Assembly (NCBI RefSeq): GCF_019420015.1
Contig: NZ_JAHZIA010000005.1
Coordinates: 1 to 30,906 of the forward strand
Length of the DNA: 30,906 nt
Source of the DNA: Anaerofustis sp.
GTDB taxonomy: Bacteria; Bacillota; Clostridia; Eubacteriales; Anaerofustaceae
Direction of reading: 5' to 3'
Both the position numbers and the translations under genes were made by a program. This document shows, in pieces, positions 24,415 to 30,906 of this stretch (its first letter is position 1; every line of letters starts with the position of its first letter). The notes under the pieces were generated by a model. The model was not told the DNA's origin and ran no database searches. It saw only the letters and a list, made by a program, of their open reading frames with translations.

Positions 24415-25053
24415 ATGGCTTACAAAGATATATCTTTAAAAGAATTTACTGACAGAACATTTGATAAAGACCCTGCTCCAGGCGGAGGCGGGGTCTGTTC
24501 TTTATCGGGTGCATTGGGAGCAGCACTGAGTGGAATGGTAGCAAATTTTACCACGGGCAAAAAAAAATACGCTCAATATGAAAATGATATTCAAAATATA
24601 TTAAAAAAAGCAAAACAACTTCAAAACAGATTCCTTGAACTTATTGATGAAGACGAAGAAAACTTTATACCTTTATCAAAAGCATATTCCTTAAAAGCCC
24701 AAACAGAAAAAGAAAAAAAGTTCAAAGAGGAAGAAATTTCAAAATGCTCAATAACAGCAACAAAAGCTCCAATGGAAGTAATAGACATTGCTTATGATGC
24801 ATTGCTTTTACATGAAGAACTCATTCAAAAAGGATCCGCCCTACTAATAAGCGATGTAGGAGTTGGAACAGAATGTTTGCGCTGCGCACTAAAAAGCGGA
24901 TACTTAAATATGATGATTAATATGGGTACTGTAAAAGATAAGAAATTCATAGAAGAAAACTTAAATAAATACAAAACAAAAGTGCATAAAGGTATTAAGC
25001 TGTGTGATAAAATATACGATAGAGTACTTAAACAATTAAATATAGAGGAATAA
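24415..25053 (+). CDS. fchA: Methenyltetrahydrofolate cyclohydrolase (FTCD-C/FchA family)
   Basis: A 212-residue helical protein of the formiminotransferase-cyclodeaminase C-terminal family. The N-terminal block DPAPGGGGVCSLSGALGAAL (18-37) is the characteristic glycine-rich folate-binding start; KKYAQYENDI and NFIPLSKAYSL follow. Stand-alone members act as methenyl-THF cyclohydrolase (FchA) or formimino-THF cyclodeaminase. No formiminotransferase or histidine-degradation gene is near, while folD follows at 4 nt, so cyclohydrolase is the better call. It sits between metG and folD in one operon. The FolD next door appears to lack cyclohydrolase residues, which makes this enzyme the likely provider of that step. 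Confidence 0.88.
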   Translation: MAYKDISLKEFTDRTFDKDPAPGGGGVCSLSGALGAALSGMVANFTTGKKKYAQYENDIQNILKKAKQLQNRFLELIDEDEENFIPLSKAYSLKAQTEKEKKFKEEEISKCSITATKAPMEVIDIAYDALLLHEELIQKGSALLISDVGVGTECLRCALKSGYLNMMINMGTVKDKKFIEENLNKYKTKVHKGIKLCDKIYDRVLKQLNIEE

Positions 25054-25057
25054 ATCA

Positions 25058-25903
25058 ATGAAAGCAAAATTACTCGGGAAAAATGTTACGGAAAAAATAA
25101 TTTCAGATTGCAAAATCGAATGTGAAAATATAAAGCAAAAAGGAATAATACCGACTCTGGCAGTAATGAGAGTAGGAAACAATAAAAGTGATATTTCATA
25201 TGAAAAAAATATAATAAAACTTATGGATAAAGCCGGTATATCGGTAAAATCAATTATCTTAGATCAAAACGTGAGCAAAGACAGTTTTACAGAAAAATTA
25301 CAAGAATTAAATAAAGACGAAAACGTAAACTCAATTTTAATTTTTCGCCCCCTTCCATCTCATATAAATGAAGATAAGATAAAATATATAATCGACCCTA
25401 AAAAAGATATAGATTGTTTTTCACCTTTAAATTTAGCAAAAGTATTTATTTCTGACGAAAGCGGATTCTATCCTTGTACACCTCTTGGAGTAATGGAAAT
25501 GCTTGACTACTATAAGATAGAACTTACAGGAAAAAATGTTGTTATAGTAGGAAGAAGTTTGGTTGTTGGAAAGCCTTTAAGTATGATGCTTCTTGACCGA
25601 CACGCTACGGTAACAATATGTCACTCTAAAACGGATAATCTTCAAAAAATTTGCAAAAAAGCAGATATACTGATTGTTGCAATAGGACGTGGAAATATGA
25701 TTGATAAAAATTATATAAAAGAAGGTGCAACAGTTATAGATGTAGGAATAAATTTTATTGATGGAAAAATGACAGGAGATGTTAGTATCGACAGTGCATT
25801 GGAAGTTACCGAAATGATTACCCCCGTTCCGGGAGGTGTCGGAGGAGTCACAACAGCATGCCTTATAAAAAATGTTTTAAAATCCTGTAAAAATACACAT
25901 TAA
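25058..25903 (+). CDS. folD: Methylenetetrahydrofolate dehydrogenase FolD, cyclohydrolase residues replaced
   Basis: A FolD-family protein of 281 residues that interconverts methylene-THF and methenyl-THF with NAD(P). The C-terminal Rossmann part is intact: VVIVGRSLVVGKPLSMMLL (164-182), TICHSKT, DVGI and the signature TPVPGGVGGVTTACL. In the N-terminal active site, Tyr48 is present, but the Lys four residues after it (E. coli Lys54, human Lys56) is Ile52. The Gln of VQLPLP is Phe96 in IFRPLP, and the G of DVDGF is Cys120. Lys and Gln are needed for cyclohydrolase activity, so this copy is probably a dehydrogenase only. GAGG lies 9 nt before ATG; the gene ends the metG-fchA-folD operon. Confidence 0.93.
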   Translation: MKAKLLGKNVTEKIISDCKIECENIKQKGIIPTLAVMRVGNNKSDISYEKNIIKLMDKAGISVKSIILDQNVSKDSFTEKLQELNKDENVNSILIFRPLPSHINEDKIKYIIDPKKDIDCFSPLNLAKVFISDESGFYPCTPLGVMEMLDYYKIELTGKNVVIVGRSLVVGKPLSMMLLDRHATVTICHSKTDNLQKICKKADILIVAIGRGNMIDKNYIKEGATVIDVGINFIDGKMTGDVSIDSALEVTEMITPVPGGVGGVTTACLIKNVLKSCKNTH

Positions 25904-25918
25904 AAAATAAACAAAAAT

Positions 25919-25947
25919 AAAAAAGCGATATTTAATATCGCTTTTTT
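25919..25947. terminator. Bidirectional terminator between folD and the trp transporter operon
   Basis: Positions 25919-25931 and 25935-25947 form a 13-bp stem (AAAAAAGCGATAT) with a 3-nt loop, A run on one side and T run on the other. It serves both converging operons. Confidence 0.9.
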
Positions 25948-25964
25948 TATACATAATGTTCACT

Positions 25965-26744
25965 TTAAAGAGAATTACCGCTTTCTATGCTTATTTCATT
26001 AAACTTATCCAGCAAGTCGTCAACAACGATATTATCCTTATCTTCTCCGGCTTTATCCACAAGCACATTCCCTTTATGCATCATAATAATCCTATTGCCG
26101 TATTCAACCGCAAAACGCAAATTGTGCGTAACCATAATCGTGGTTATGTTTTTCTCTCTTACAATTTCATCTGTAAGTTCCATAATAAGCTGTGCCGTTT
26201 TGGGATCAAGAGCCGCAGTATGCTCATCCAATATTAAAAATTCAATATCAGCCATAGTTGTCATAAGCAAAGCCATAGCCTGTCTTTGTCCTCCCGACAA
26301 AGCTCCGACTTTACTCTCAAGCATATCTTCAAGTCCCAAGTTTAACTTGGATAGCAATTCTTTATAATATGCTATTCTCTTTTTATTCGTACCAAAGGAT
26401 AGCCCATAAGGTTTCCCCTTATTGTCCGCCAATGACATATTTTCCAATATTGTCATACTGGGACAAGTACCCATGGAAGGATCTTGATATACTCTTCCTA
26501 TTTTTCTGCTTCTTACATATTCCTTTTGAGAGGTTATATCTTCACCATTTAAAATAATCTTCCCTTTTTCGGGAGTCAAACTTCCGCAAATCAAATTAAG
26601 CATAGATGTTTTACCCGAACCGTTACTTCCTATAACCGAAATAAAATCTTTATCATTTATATTTAAATTAAAATTGTTAAATAAACAAACTTCATTTACG
26701 GTACCTATATTATAATATTTATCTATATTTTCAAGTTTTATCAT
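25965..26744 (-). CDS. trpZ: ABC transporter ATPase, TrpZ-like (tryptophan uptake)
   Basis: The ATP-binding subunit of an importer, 259 residues. Walker A GSNGSGKT (39-46), Q-loop in RVYQDPS, signature ALSGGQRQA (147-155), Walker B FLILDEHTAALDP (168-180) and a switch His in VTHNLRF are all intact. Its ATG overlaps the permease stop by 4 nt (ATGA), so translation is coupled. It is the last gene of the trpX-trpY-trpZ operon and ends 17 nt before a shared terminator. The substrate is assigned from the T-box ahead of the operon and not from this protein itself. It contains no tryptophan. Confidence 0.88.
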   Translation of the reverse strand: MIKLENIDKYYNIGTVNEVCLFNNFNLNINDKDFISVIGSNGSGKTSMLNLICGSLTPEKGKIILNGEDITSQKEYVRSRKIGRVYQDPSMGTCPSMTILENMSLADNKGKPYGLSFGTNKKRIAYYKELLSKLNLGLEDMLESKVGALSGGQRQAMALLMTTMADIEFLILDEHTAALDPKTAQLIMELTDEIVREKNITTIMVTHNLRFAVEYGNRIIMMHKGNVLVDKAGEDKDNIVVDDLLDKFNEISIESGNSL

Positions 26745-27619
26745 GCCTTCACCTTCTTTTTGCGGTCCATACTGATTACCAAAATTACAAAGAACAACAA
26801 CGCCGTAACTAATTTTAAATCATTTGCGTCAAGTCCGAATTCTATTGCTATTGCAACACAGGCTTTGTAAATTACAGACCCAAAGACAACAGCAGTAGTA
26901 GCCTTTAATTTATTTGTTTTAAATATGTTCATACCGATAATTACACTGGCAAGCCCTATTACGATAGTACCGGTACCCATAGTAATTTCAAAGAATCTCT
27001 GTTGTTGACACATAACACTTCCCGCCAACGCAACAAGCCCATTTGCCAAAGCCAAACCTATTATTTTTGTTATTCCGCTGTCTTTCGCAAGAGAAGTAAC
27101 AATTTTTTCATTATCACCTACCGCTCTAAGAAGATATCCTGACTTCGTTTTTAAATACAAATCCAACAAAAGCTTGGCAACAATCAACACTACAAATATA
27201 ATAATAATAGTTTTATATTCCGATAAAAATCCCGGAAACAACCCGTTTATAAAATCATTGTCAAATATTGTTTTATAATTAAAAATCGGAACATTTGCAA
27301 CGCCTCCGGCAATTCTTAAATTTACCGTATATAATGCGGTCATCATTATAATACCTGACAGTAAATCTCTTACTTTAAATTTAACATGAATAATTCCCGT
27401 CAAAACTCCGGCAAAAGCACCGACAAGTGTAGAAACAATCAAAGTTAAAAACGGATTCACACCGGAAACTATAAGCATCGCAGTTACCGCAGCCCCCAAA
27501 GGAAACGTACCGTCAACAGACAAATCGGGGAAGTCCAATATTTTATATGTAATATATACACCTATAGCCATAATGGCATATATAAATCCTTGTTCAAATA
27601 TACTAATTAACAAATCCAC
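26741..27619 (-). CDS. trpY: ABC transporter permease, TrpY-like (tryptophan uptake)
   Basis: A 292-residue membrane permease with about eight to nine hydrophobic helices, of the branched-chain-amino-acid-type (LivH-like) permease fold used by PF04392-linked systems. The segment DFPDLSVDGTFPLGAAVTAMLI (about 29-50, shortened here) is characteristic of this subfamily. Translation starts at GTG 27617-27619 with AAGGAG 7 nt upstream. It follows the binding protein after a 74-nt gap and overlaps trpZ by 4 nt. The basic tail (DRKKKVKA) is probably cytoplasmic. No tryptophan residue is present. Confidence 0.88.
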   Translation of the reverse strand: MDLLISIFEQGFIYAIMAIGVYITYKILDFPDLSVDGTFPLGAAVTAMLIVSGVNPFLTLIVSTLVGAFAGVLTGIIHVKFKVRDLLSGIIMMTALYTVNLRIAGGVANVPIFNYKTIFDNDFINGLFPGFLSEYKTIIIIFVVLIVAKLLLDLYLKTKSGYLLRAVGDNEKIVTSLAKDSGITKIIGLALANGLVALAGSVMCQQQRFFEITMGTGTIVIGLASVIIGMNIFKTNKLKATTAVVFGSVIYKACVAIAIEFGLDANDLKLVTALLFFVILVISMDRKKKVKA

Positions 27620-27693
27620 TTTATATCTCCTTTTAGCTTAAACAAAGCATCAAACTAAAATTAACTTTATCATATCCGACTAAGAAAATTAAT

Positions 27694-28722
27694 TTATTTT
27701 TCAGCAGCCGTATTTTCGATTTTATCAAAAGTTTGAGATGCCTGTTCGGTTAAATCTTTGCTTAATTTAATACCTAAATCCTCTGCAACTTTACTGTTTA
27801 AAACCACTTCTCCGTCTTTAAATATTTCAAACTCCATATCCTTGGCTTCAGCTTCGCCTTTTAATACTTTTGCAGCCATCTTACCGGTTTGCTTTCCGAG
27901 TTTTATATAATCTATACCTACACATCCTATACATCCGTTTCTAACTTGTTCTACCTCAGAACCAAAAACAGGTATACCTGCATTCTTTGCTTTTTCCAAA
28001 ATTGTAGGAAGATTACTTACCACTGTATTATCCGTTAAATTCGTGATACAATCCACTTTTTTTATCAAACTGTCCGTAGCCATAGGTATATCGGCAGAAC
28101 TGCTTATACCTTGGGTTATTATTTCAACCCCGTGTTTTTTTGCAGCTTTTTCATAAGCCTCTATTCCCGACTGAGAATTAACTTCACTTGTACTGTACAA
28201 AATACCTACCTTTTTTGCTTTAGGTAAAATATCTTTAATTAACTTCAACTGTTCGTCTGCCAAAATCAAATCTGATGTACCTGAAATTTGTCCTATATTT
28301 TTGTTGTTTTCATCAACCAATCCCGCTAATTTAGGAGATGTTACCGCAGTATAAATAACGGGTATGTTTTTATCTTTAACTGCATTATACGAACTTTGCG
28401 CACTCGGTGTTGCAATGGCACATACCATATCCAAATCTTTAGATGCAAAACTTGAAGCTATCTGGTTGTCCGTTGCTGTATCCGATCCTGAATTCTTATA
28501 AGTAACCTTTAAATTTTTACCTTCTTCTATTCCTTCTTCTTTTAATCCTTGAAGCAGCCCTTCTCTGCAATTATCCAATGAACCGTGATTTGCAAACTGC
28601 AATATACCAATTTCATAACTGTCCTTACCTGCCGAATTACTGTCTTTGTTTCCGCATCCGACTAAAAGTCCTGCTGCCAACATCACACTTAAACCAATAA
28701 TTGCCACTTTTTTCATTTTCAT
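27694..28722 (-). CDS. trpX: ABC transporter substrate-binding lipoprotein, TrpX-like
   Basis: A 342-residue solute-binding lipoprotein of the PF04392 (ABC_sub_bind) family. The signal peptide MKMKKVAIIGLSVMLAAGLLVGC ends in the lipobox LVGC with Cys23 as lipid anchor (motif positions 20-23), followed by a charged, Ser/Asn-rich linker. Two alpha/beta lobes follow, with QFANHGSLDNCREGLLQGL and VGILYSTSEVNSQSG typical of the family. GAGG lies 7 nt before ATG. The gene follows a T-box leader with a TGG specifier, and members of this family with such leaders have been predicted as tryptophan transporters (TrpXYZ). No tryptophan residue is present in the protein. Confidence 0.88.
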   Translation of the reverse strand: MKMKKVAIIGLSVMLAAGLLVGCGNKDSNSAGKDSYEIGILQFANHGSLDNCREGLLQGLKEEGIEEGKNLKVTYKNSGSDTATDNQIASSFASKDLDMVCAIATPSAQSSYNAVKDKNIPVIYTAVTSPKLAGLVDENNKNIGQISGTSDLILADEQLKLIKDILPKAKKVGILYSTSEVNSQSGIEAYEKAAKKHGVEIITQGISSSADIPMATDSLIKKVDCITNLTDNTVVSNLPTILEKAKNAGIPVFGSEVEQVRNGCIGCVGIDYIKLGKQTGKMAAKVLKGEAEAKDMEFEIFKDGEVVLNSKVAEDLGIKLSKDLTEQASQTFDKIENTAAEK

Positions 28723-28764
28723 TTTTTTTCCTCGCTTTATTAAAAATTTTTATTTTTAATATAG

Positions 28765-29039
28765 AAAAAGCCCCAAGCATAATTGCTTGAGGCGAAATTA
28801 TCCGCGGTGCCACTCAATTTGACATAAAAAATTCATGTCCACTCTTATACGTATACCATCATATACGCCCTGTATGATAACGGGTCGGGTGCCCGATGAC
28901 CCCTACTAAAATTTTCAAAGTCACCCTCAAAAGTCCATTCAACAAGGAAATCATGCCATAATCTCACCATCTATGGCTCTCTTTAAATCATTCGTATCTT
29001 GCCTACTACTCTTTCTCTACGGTTTTCTATATTAATGTT
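28765..29039 (-). promoter_or_regulatory. T-box riboswitch with tryptophan specifier, leader of trpXYZ
   Basis: On the minus strand the leader has the stem I block AAAGAGAGCC (28975-28984 region), a specifier loop GAATGGACT with TGG at 28935-28937, the T-box GAGTGGCACCGCGG (28802-28815), and a terminator (28765-28793: GCCTCAAGCA and TGCTTGGGGC arms with a TAAT-complement loop and a T run). Uncharged tRNA-Trp would favour the antiterminator. The TGG reading fits the downstream transporter family; other frames of the loop (ATG, GGA) are less well placed before the conserved purine. Confidence 0.9.
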
Positions 29040-29045
29040 GCTATG

Positions 29046-29074
29046 ATAATACTCCAATTATTTATAATTGTCAA
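29046..29074 (-). promoter_or_regulatory. Strong sigma-A promoter of the T-box/trpXYZ operon
   Basis: On the minus strand a perfect TTGACA (29069-29074), a 17-nt spacer and TATTAT (29046-29051). Transcription would start near 29039, right before the T-box stem I. Confidence 0.85.
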
Positions 29075-29256
29075 TAGTTTTTTGAAAATTTAGACGATAA
29101 ACAAATAATATTTATAGAATACTCTTATTACATCAAAATAAAAAACATAAATATTAATGACTCTCACCGTATAAATTAATAATTATCAGCTAAATTACAA
29201 AGAAATGACAAATTTAAATGATATCATAATAACAGAAATATTAAAGGAGTGATATA

Positions 29257-29478
29257 ATGGATATATACATAAAGGCAACAATAGATGCCAGAAAAAATTT
29301 AATATTTAACCATTGTAAAAACGGAAAGGTAAGAAAAATAACAGATGTTTTATTTAAAAAAATAGAACATTTAGGTGAGAATTGCAAAGATGTCGAAGAA
29401 TTTGAAAATAAATTTTTAGAAAGTAAATTATGCAAAAGATACAAATATATATATGAAAAAACGAATAAAAGCCTTTAA
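29257..29478 (+). CDS. Small basic protein of unknown function, 73 aa
   Basis: A short open frame that I do not recognise. AAAGGAG at 29243-29249, 7 nt before ATG, is a convincing ribosome binding site, and a terminator begins directly at the stop codon, so it looks like a real single-gene unit. The protein is Lys-rich, has three Cys and predicted helices (about 24-58, with KITDVLFKKIEHLG and VEEFENKFLESK), no signal peptide and no membrane segment. It lies between the divergent trpXYZ promoter and the gntR gene. I see no clear promoter in front of it. Confidence 0.7.
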   Translation: MDIYIKATIDARKNLIFNHCKNGKVRKITDVLFKKIEHLGENCKDVEEFENKFLESKLCKRYKYIYEKTNKSL

Positions 29479-29493
29479 ACTAAAGGCTTTTTT
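29467..29493 (+). terminator. Terminator overlapping the stop codon of the 73-aa gene
   Basis: An 11-bp stem AAAAGCCTTTA (29467-29477)/29481-29491 with loop AAC and a T run. The TAA stop lies within the left arm and loop. Confidence 0.88.
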
Positions 29494-29531
29494 ATTTCGC
29501 CAAAACATAAAATATTTATTCGATTTATTTT

Positions 29532-29550
29532 ATACATCCAGTGGATATAT
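29532..29550. promoter_or_regulatory. Operator-like palindrome, upstream copy
   Basis: ATCCAGTGGAT (29536-29546) with flanks that extend the symmetry except for one mismatched pair. It lies just upstream of the gntR -35 element and shares CATCCAGTGGATATA-like sequence with the copy at 29614-29626. Confidence 0.75.
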
Positions 29551-29567
29551 TTAATTATAAATACATA

Positions 29568-29596
29568 TTGACTAAACGTAAAACATATACTATAAT
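29568..29596 (+). promoter_or_regulatory. Sigma-A promoter of the gntR-araM operon
   Basis: TTGACT (29568-29573), a 17-nt spacer and a perfect TATAAT (29591-29596). Two copies of one palindrome flank it. Confidence 0.85.
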
Positions 29597-29613
29597 ACAA
29601 GTAAATTATAATG

Positions 29614-29626
29614 TATCCAGTGGATA
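29614..29626. promoter_or_regulatory. Operator-like palindrome, downstream copy
   Basis: The perfect palindrome TATCCAGTGGATA between promoter and gntR start codon. Its centre is 79 bp from the centre of the upstream copy, so a dimer bound at each site could act by blocking or looping. Confidence 0.8.
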
Positions 29627-29644
29627 TACTTATTGGAGAAATAA

Positions 29645-30376
29645 ATGGATAATCAAAATAACATCTTATACAAAAAAATAAAAGAAAAATTAATAAAGGA
29701 CTACAGTAATTTAAATTATTATGACACCTTTCCTTCAGAAAGAGAATTATGCGAAAAATACAAAGTAAGCAGACCAACAATAAAGTCAGCCCTTAAATTA
29801 CTGGAGGAAGAAAATCTGATAATAAAAAAACCCAGAAAAGGAACTTTTTTTCTGGGAAACAGTCCATATACAGACCATCAGATTTCTTCGGTAATAGGTT
29901 TTTATAACGACGTAAAACTTCAAGGACGAAAAACAAAAAGCAAAGTTCTTTTTCAAAACACAGAAAGAGCCGATGAATACATAGCAAAAAAACTAAAAAT
30001 AAAAAGTGGAGACTACATATTCAGACTTGAAAGATTAAGATACTTGGACGGAAATATTTTTGCCCTTACCAATTCTTATTTACCTTTAAAATTCGTTGAT
30101 TATTTAATATCGAAAGACTTTAGCGACTGCTCTCTTTACGATGTACTTTCAAAAAAAGGTATCACACCCTTTTCAGGAAATCAAGAACTTATAATTGCCC
30201 CTGCAAACAAATACGAAGCAATGCATTTAAACATAAAAGAAAATTCTCCGATAAGCATATTAAAATCAACAACATATACTAAAGACAAAGAACTGATAGA
30301 ATATGTGGAAGCAAAGTCAAATGCATACAGAACAAAATATGAAATGAAAGTATTTCATAAAAATAATATTTATTAA
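29645..30376 (+). CDS. GntR-family (HutC/UTRA) transcriptional regulator
   Basis: A 243-residue regulator. The N-terminal winged helix (about 5-72) has the GntR signature FPSERELCEKYKVSRPTIKSAL followed by LEEENLIIKKPRKGTFF. The C-terminal UTRA effector domain (about 85-238) has IFRLERLRYLDGNIFALTNSYLP and ILKSTTYTKDKELIEYVEAKSNAYR, the usual ligand-fold segments, which in this subfamily bind phosphosugars, glycerol phosphates or similar small molecules. GGAG lies 7 nt before ATG. Two palindromes around its own promoter suggest autoregulation, and the araM-like gene 16 nt downstream is the obvious target. The effector is unknown. Confidence 0.92.
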   Translation: MDNQNNILYKKIKEKLIKDYSNLNYYDTFPSERELCEKYKVSRPTIKSALKLLEEENLIIKKPRKGTFFLGNSPYTDHQISSVIGFYNDVKLQGRKTKSKVLFQNTERADEYIAKKLKIKSGDYIFRLERLRYLDGNIFALTNSYLPLKFVDYLISKDFSDCSLYDVLSKKGITPFSGNQELIIAPANKYEAMHLNIKENSPISILKSTTYTKDKELIEYVEAKSNAYRTKYEMKVFHKNNIY

Positions 30377-30392
30377 AAGGAGTTTATAACAA

Positions 30393-30906
30393 ATGATTGA
30401 TATTCTAAACACCGACATAAATAAAATGTCAAACTTATCTTTTGATTGTAACTGTGGGAAACACCATACATTAAACATACACGATATATGTATAAAAGAA
30501 AATGCAATAGAAGAACTTGACAGAATAATATCACCTTTTAAAGATAACAAGATTTTTGTATTCAGTGATACTAATACTTTTAAAGCAGCAGGAAAAGAAA
30601 CTTTAAATGAACTTGAAAAAAACAATTATAATTATAAAAACTTTGTAATTGAAACAAGAGAGGACATATTAATCCCAAATGAAAAAGTTCTCGGAAGACT
30701 TTTTATGGAAATGGAAAATAATACGGGTCTTATAATAGCTATCGGAAGCGGAACAATAAACGATTTAGGCAAATACCTTTCAGTAAAAACCGGTATCCCA
30801 TACATAATAGTATGCACCGCCCCCTCAATGGACGGTTATGCGTCAAACGGAGCTCCTCTTATTTGCTCAGGAATGAAAATTTCTTTTAACGCAACACTGC
30901 CATACG
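30393..30906 (+). CDS. araM: sn-Glycerol-1-phosphate dehydrogenase-like protein (AraM/EgsA), 3' end outside window
   Basis: The first 171 residues of a protein of the iron-alcohol-dehydrogenase/dehydroquinate-synthase superfamily. After a Cys- and His-containing N-terminal loop (FDCNCGKHH, about 17-25), the Rossmann-like part reaches AIGSGTINDLGKYLS (about 124-138), then PYIIVCTAPSMDGYASNGA, with the Asp of MDGYAS a probable metal ligand, as in AraM/EgsA. B. subtilis AraM reduces dihydroxyacetone phosphate to glycerol 1-phosphate, which feeds ether-type lipids through PcrB. AAAAGGAG lies 10 nt before ATG, 16 nt after gntR. The C-terminal half, including further metal-binding His residues, is beyond the window, so function is inferred. 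Confidence 0.88.
   Translation, partial: MIDILNTDINKMSNLSFDCNCGKHHTLNIHDICIKENAIEELDRIISPFKDNKIFVFSDTNTFKAAGKETLNELEKNNYNYKNFVIETREDILIPNEKVLGRLFMEMENNTGLIIAIGSGTINDLGKYLSVKTGIPYIIVCTAPSMDGYASNGAPLICSGMKISFNATLPY

Noticed and set aside
24415..25053. Formimino-THF cyclodeaminase of histidine breakdown
   Set aside because: No histidine-degradation or formiminotransferase gene is nearby, while folD follows at once and seems to need a separate cyclohydrolase.

Overview
The window reads as chromosomal DNA from a low-GC, AT-rich anaerobic Firmicute of the Clostridia/Tissierellia type. The evidence is A+T-rich spacers, strong AGGAGG-type ribosome binding sites, short terminator hairpins followed by T runs, a T-box riboswitch, a DnaD/DnaC helicase-loading pair, the mnmE-mnmG-noc order of Firmicutes, and a butyryl-CoA:acetate CoA-transferase. 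A Peptostreptococcaceae-like fermenter is a reasonable guess, but species cannot be fixed from sequence reading alone. There are no insertion sequences, phage genes or CRISPR arrays; most of the window is core genome with a few accessory operons.

Layout. (1) 1-293: the end of a tRNA cluster (Gly-GCC, Cys-GCA, Leu-TAA) and its terminator, followed by about 700 nt without a gene. (2) 1018-5877, minus strand: a glucitol-type PTS operon in the order SorC-family regulator, GutM, IIC, IIBC, IIA, then a homoserine-dehydrogenase-like oxidoreductase with a C-terminal SAF domain. No sorbitol-6-phosphate dehydrogenase is present, so the true substrate is open. A promoter and a DeoR/SorC-like operator lie just upstream. 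(3) 6012-10178, minus: mnmE-mnmG-noc (tRNA wobble modification and a ParB-like nucleoid protein). (4) 10294-11887, minus: yhaM-type exoribonuclease and a small membrane protein. (5) 11943-13929, plus: DnaD-like and DnaC/DnaI-like replication proteins. (6) 13959-15438, plus: butyryl-CoA:acetate CoA-transferase. (7) 15615-17187, minus: glycerol kinase. (8) 17214-18899, minus: a secreted beta-solenoid surface protein with an odd sorting signal; its upstream region carries a perfect 16-bp inverted repeat. (9) 19017-22048, minus: rel (ppGpp) and deoD. (10) 22402-25947, plus: metG-fchA-folD. The FolD appears to have lost its cyclohydrolase residues, and FchA next to it would supply that step. (11) 25919-29074, minus: a TrpXYZ-type ABC importer behind a T-box whose specifier reads TGG (Trp). 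(12) 29257-30906, plus: an unknown 73-aa protein, then a GntR/UTRA regulator with two matching operator palindromes around its promoter, and the start of an AraM/EgsA-type glycerol-1-phosphate dehydrogenase cut by the window end.

Most of the biology is recognisable. The points that most deserve a second look are the split dehydrogenase/cyclohydrolase pair, the PTS operon with a non-standard dehydrogenase, the inverted repeat that may make a surface-protein promoter switchable, the Trp T-box transporter, and the GntR-araM operon with paired operators.
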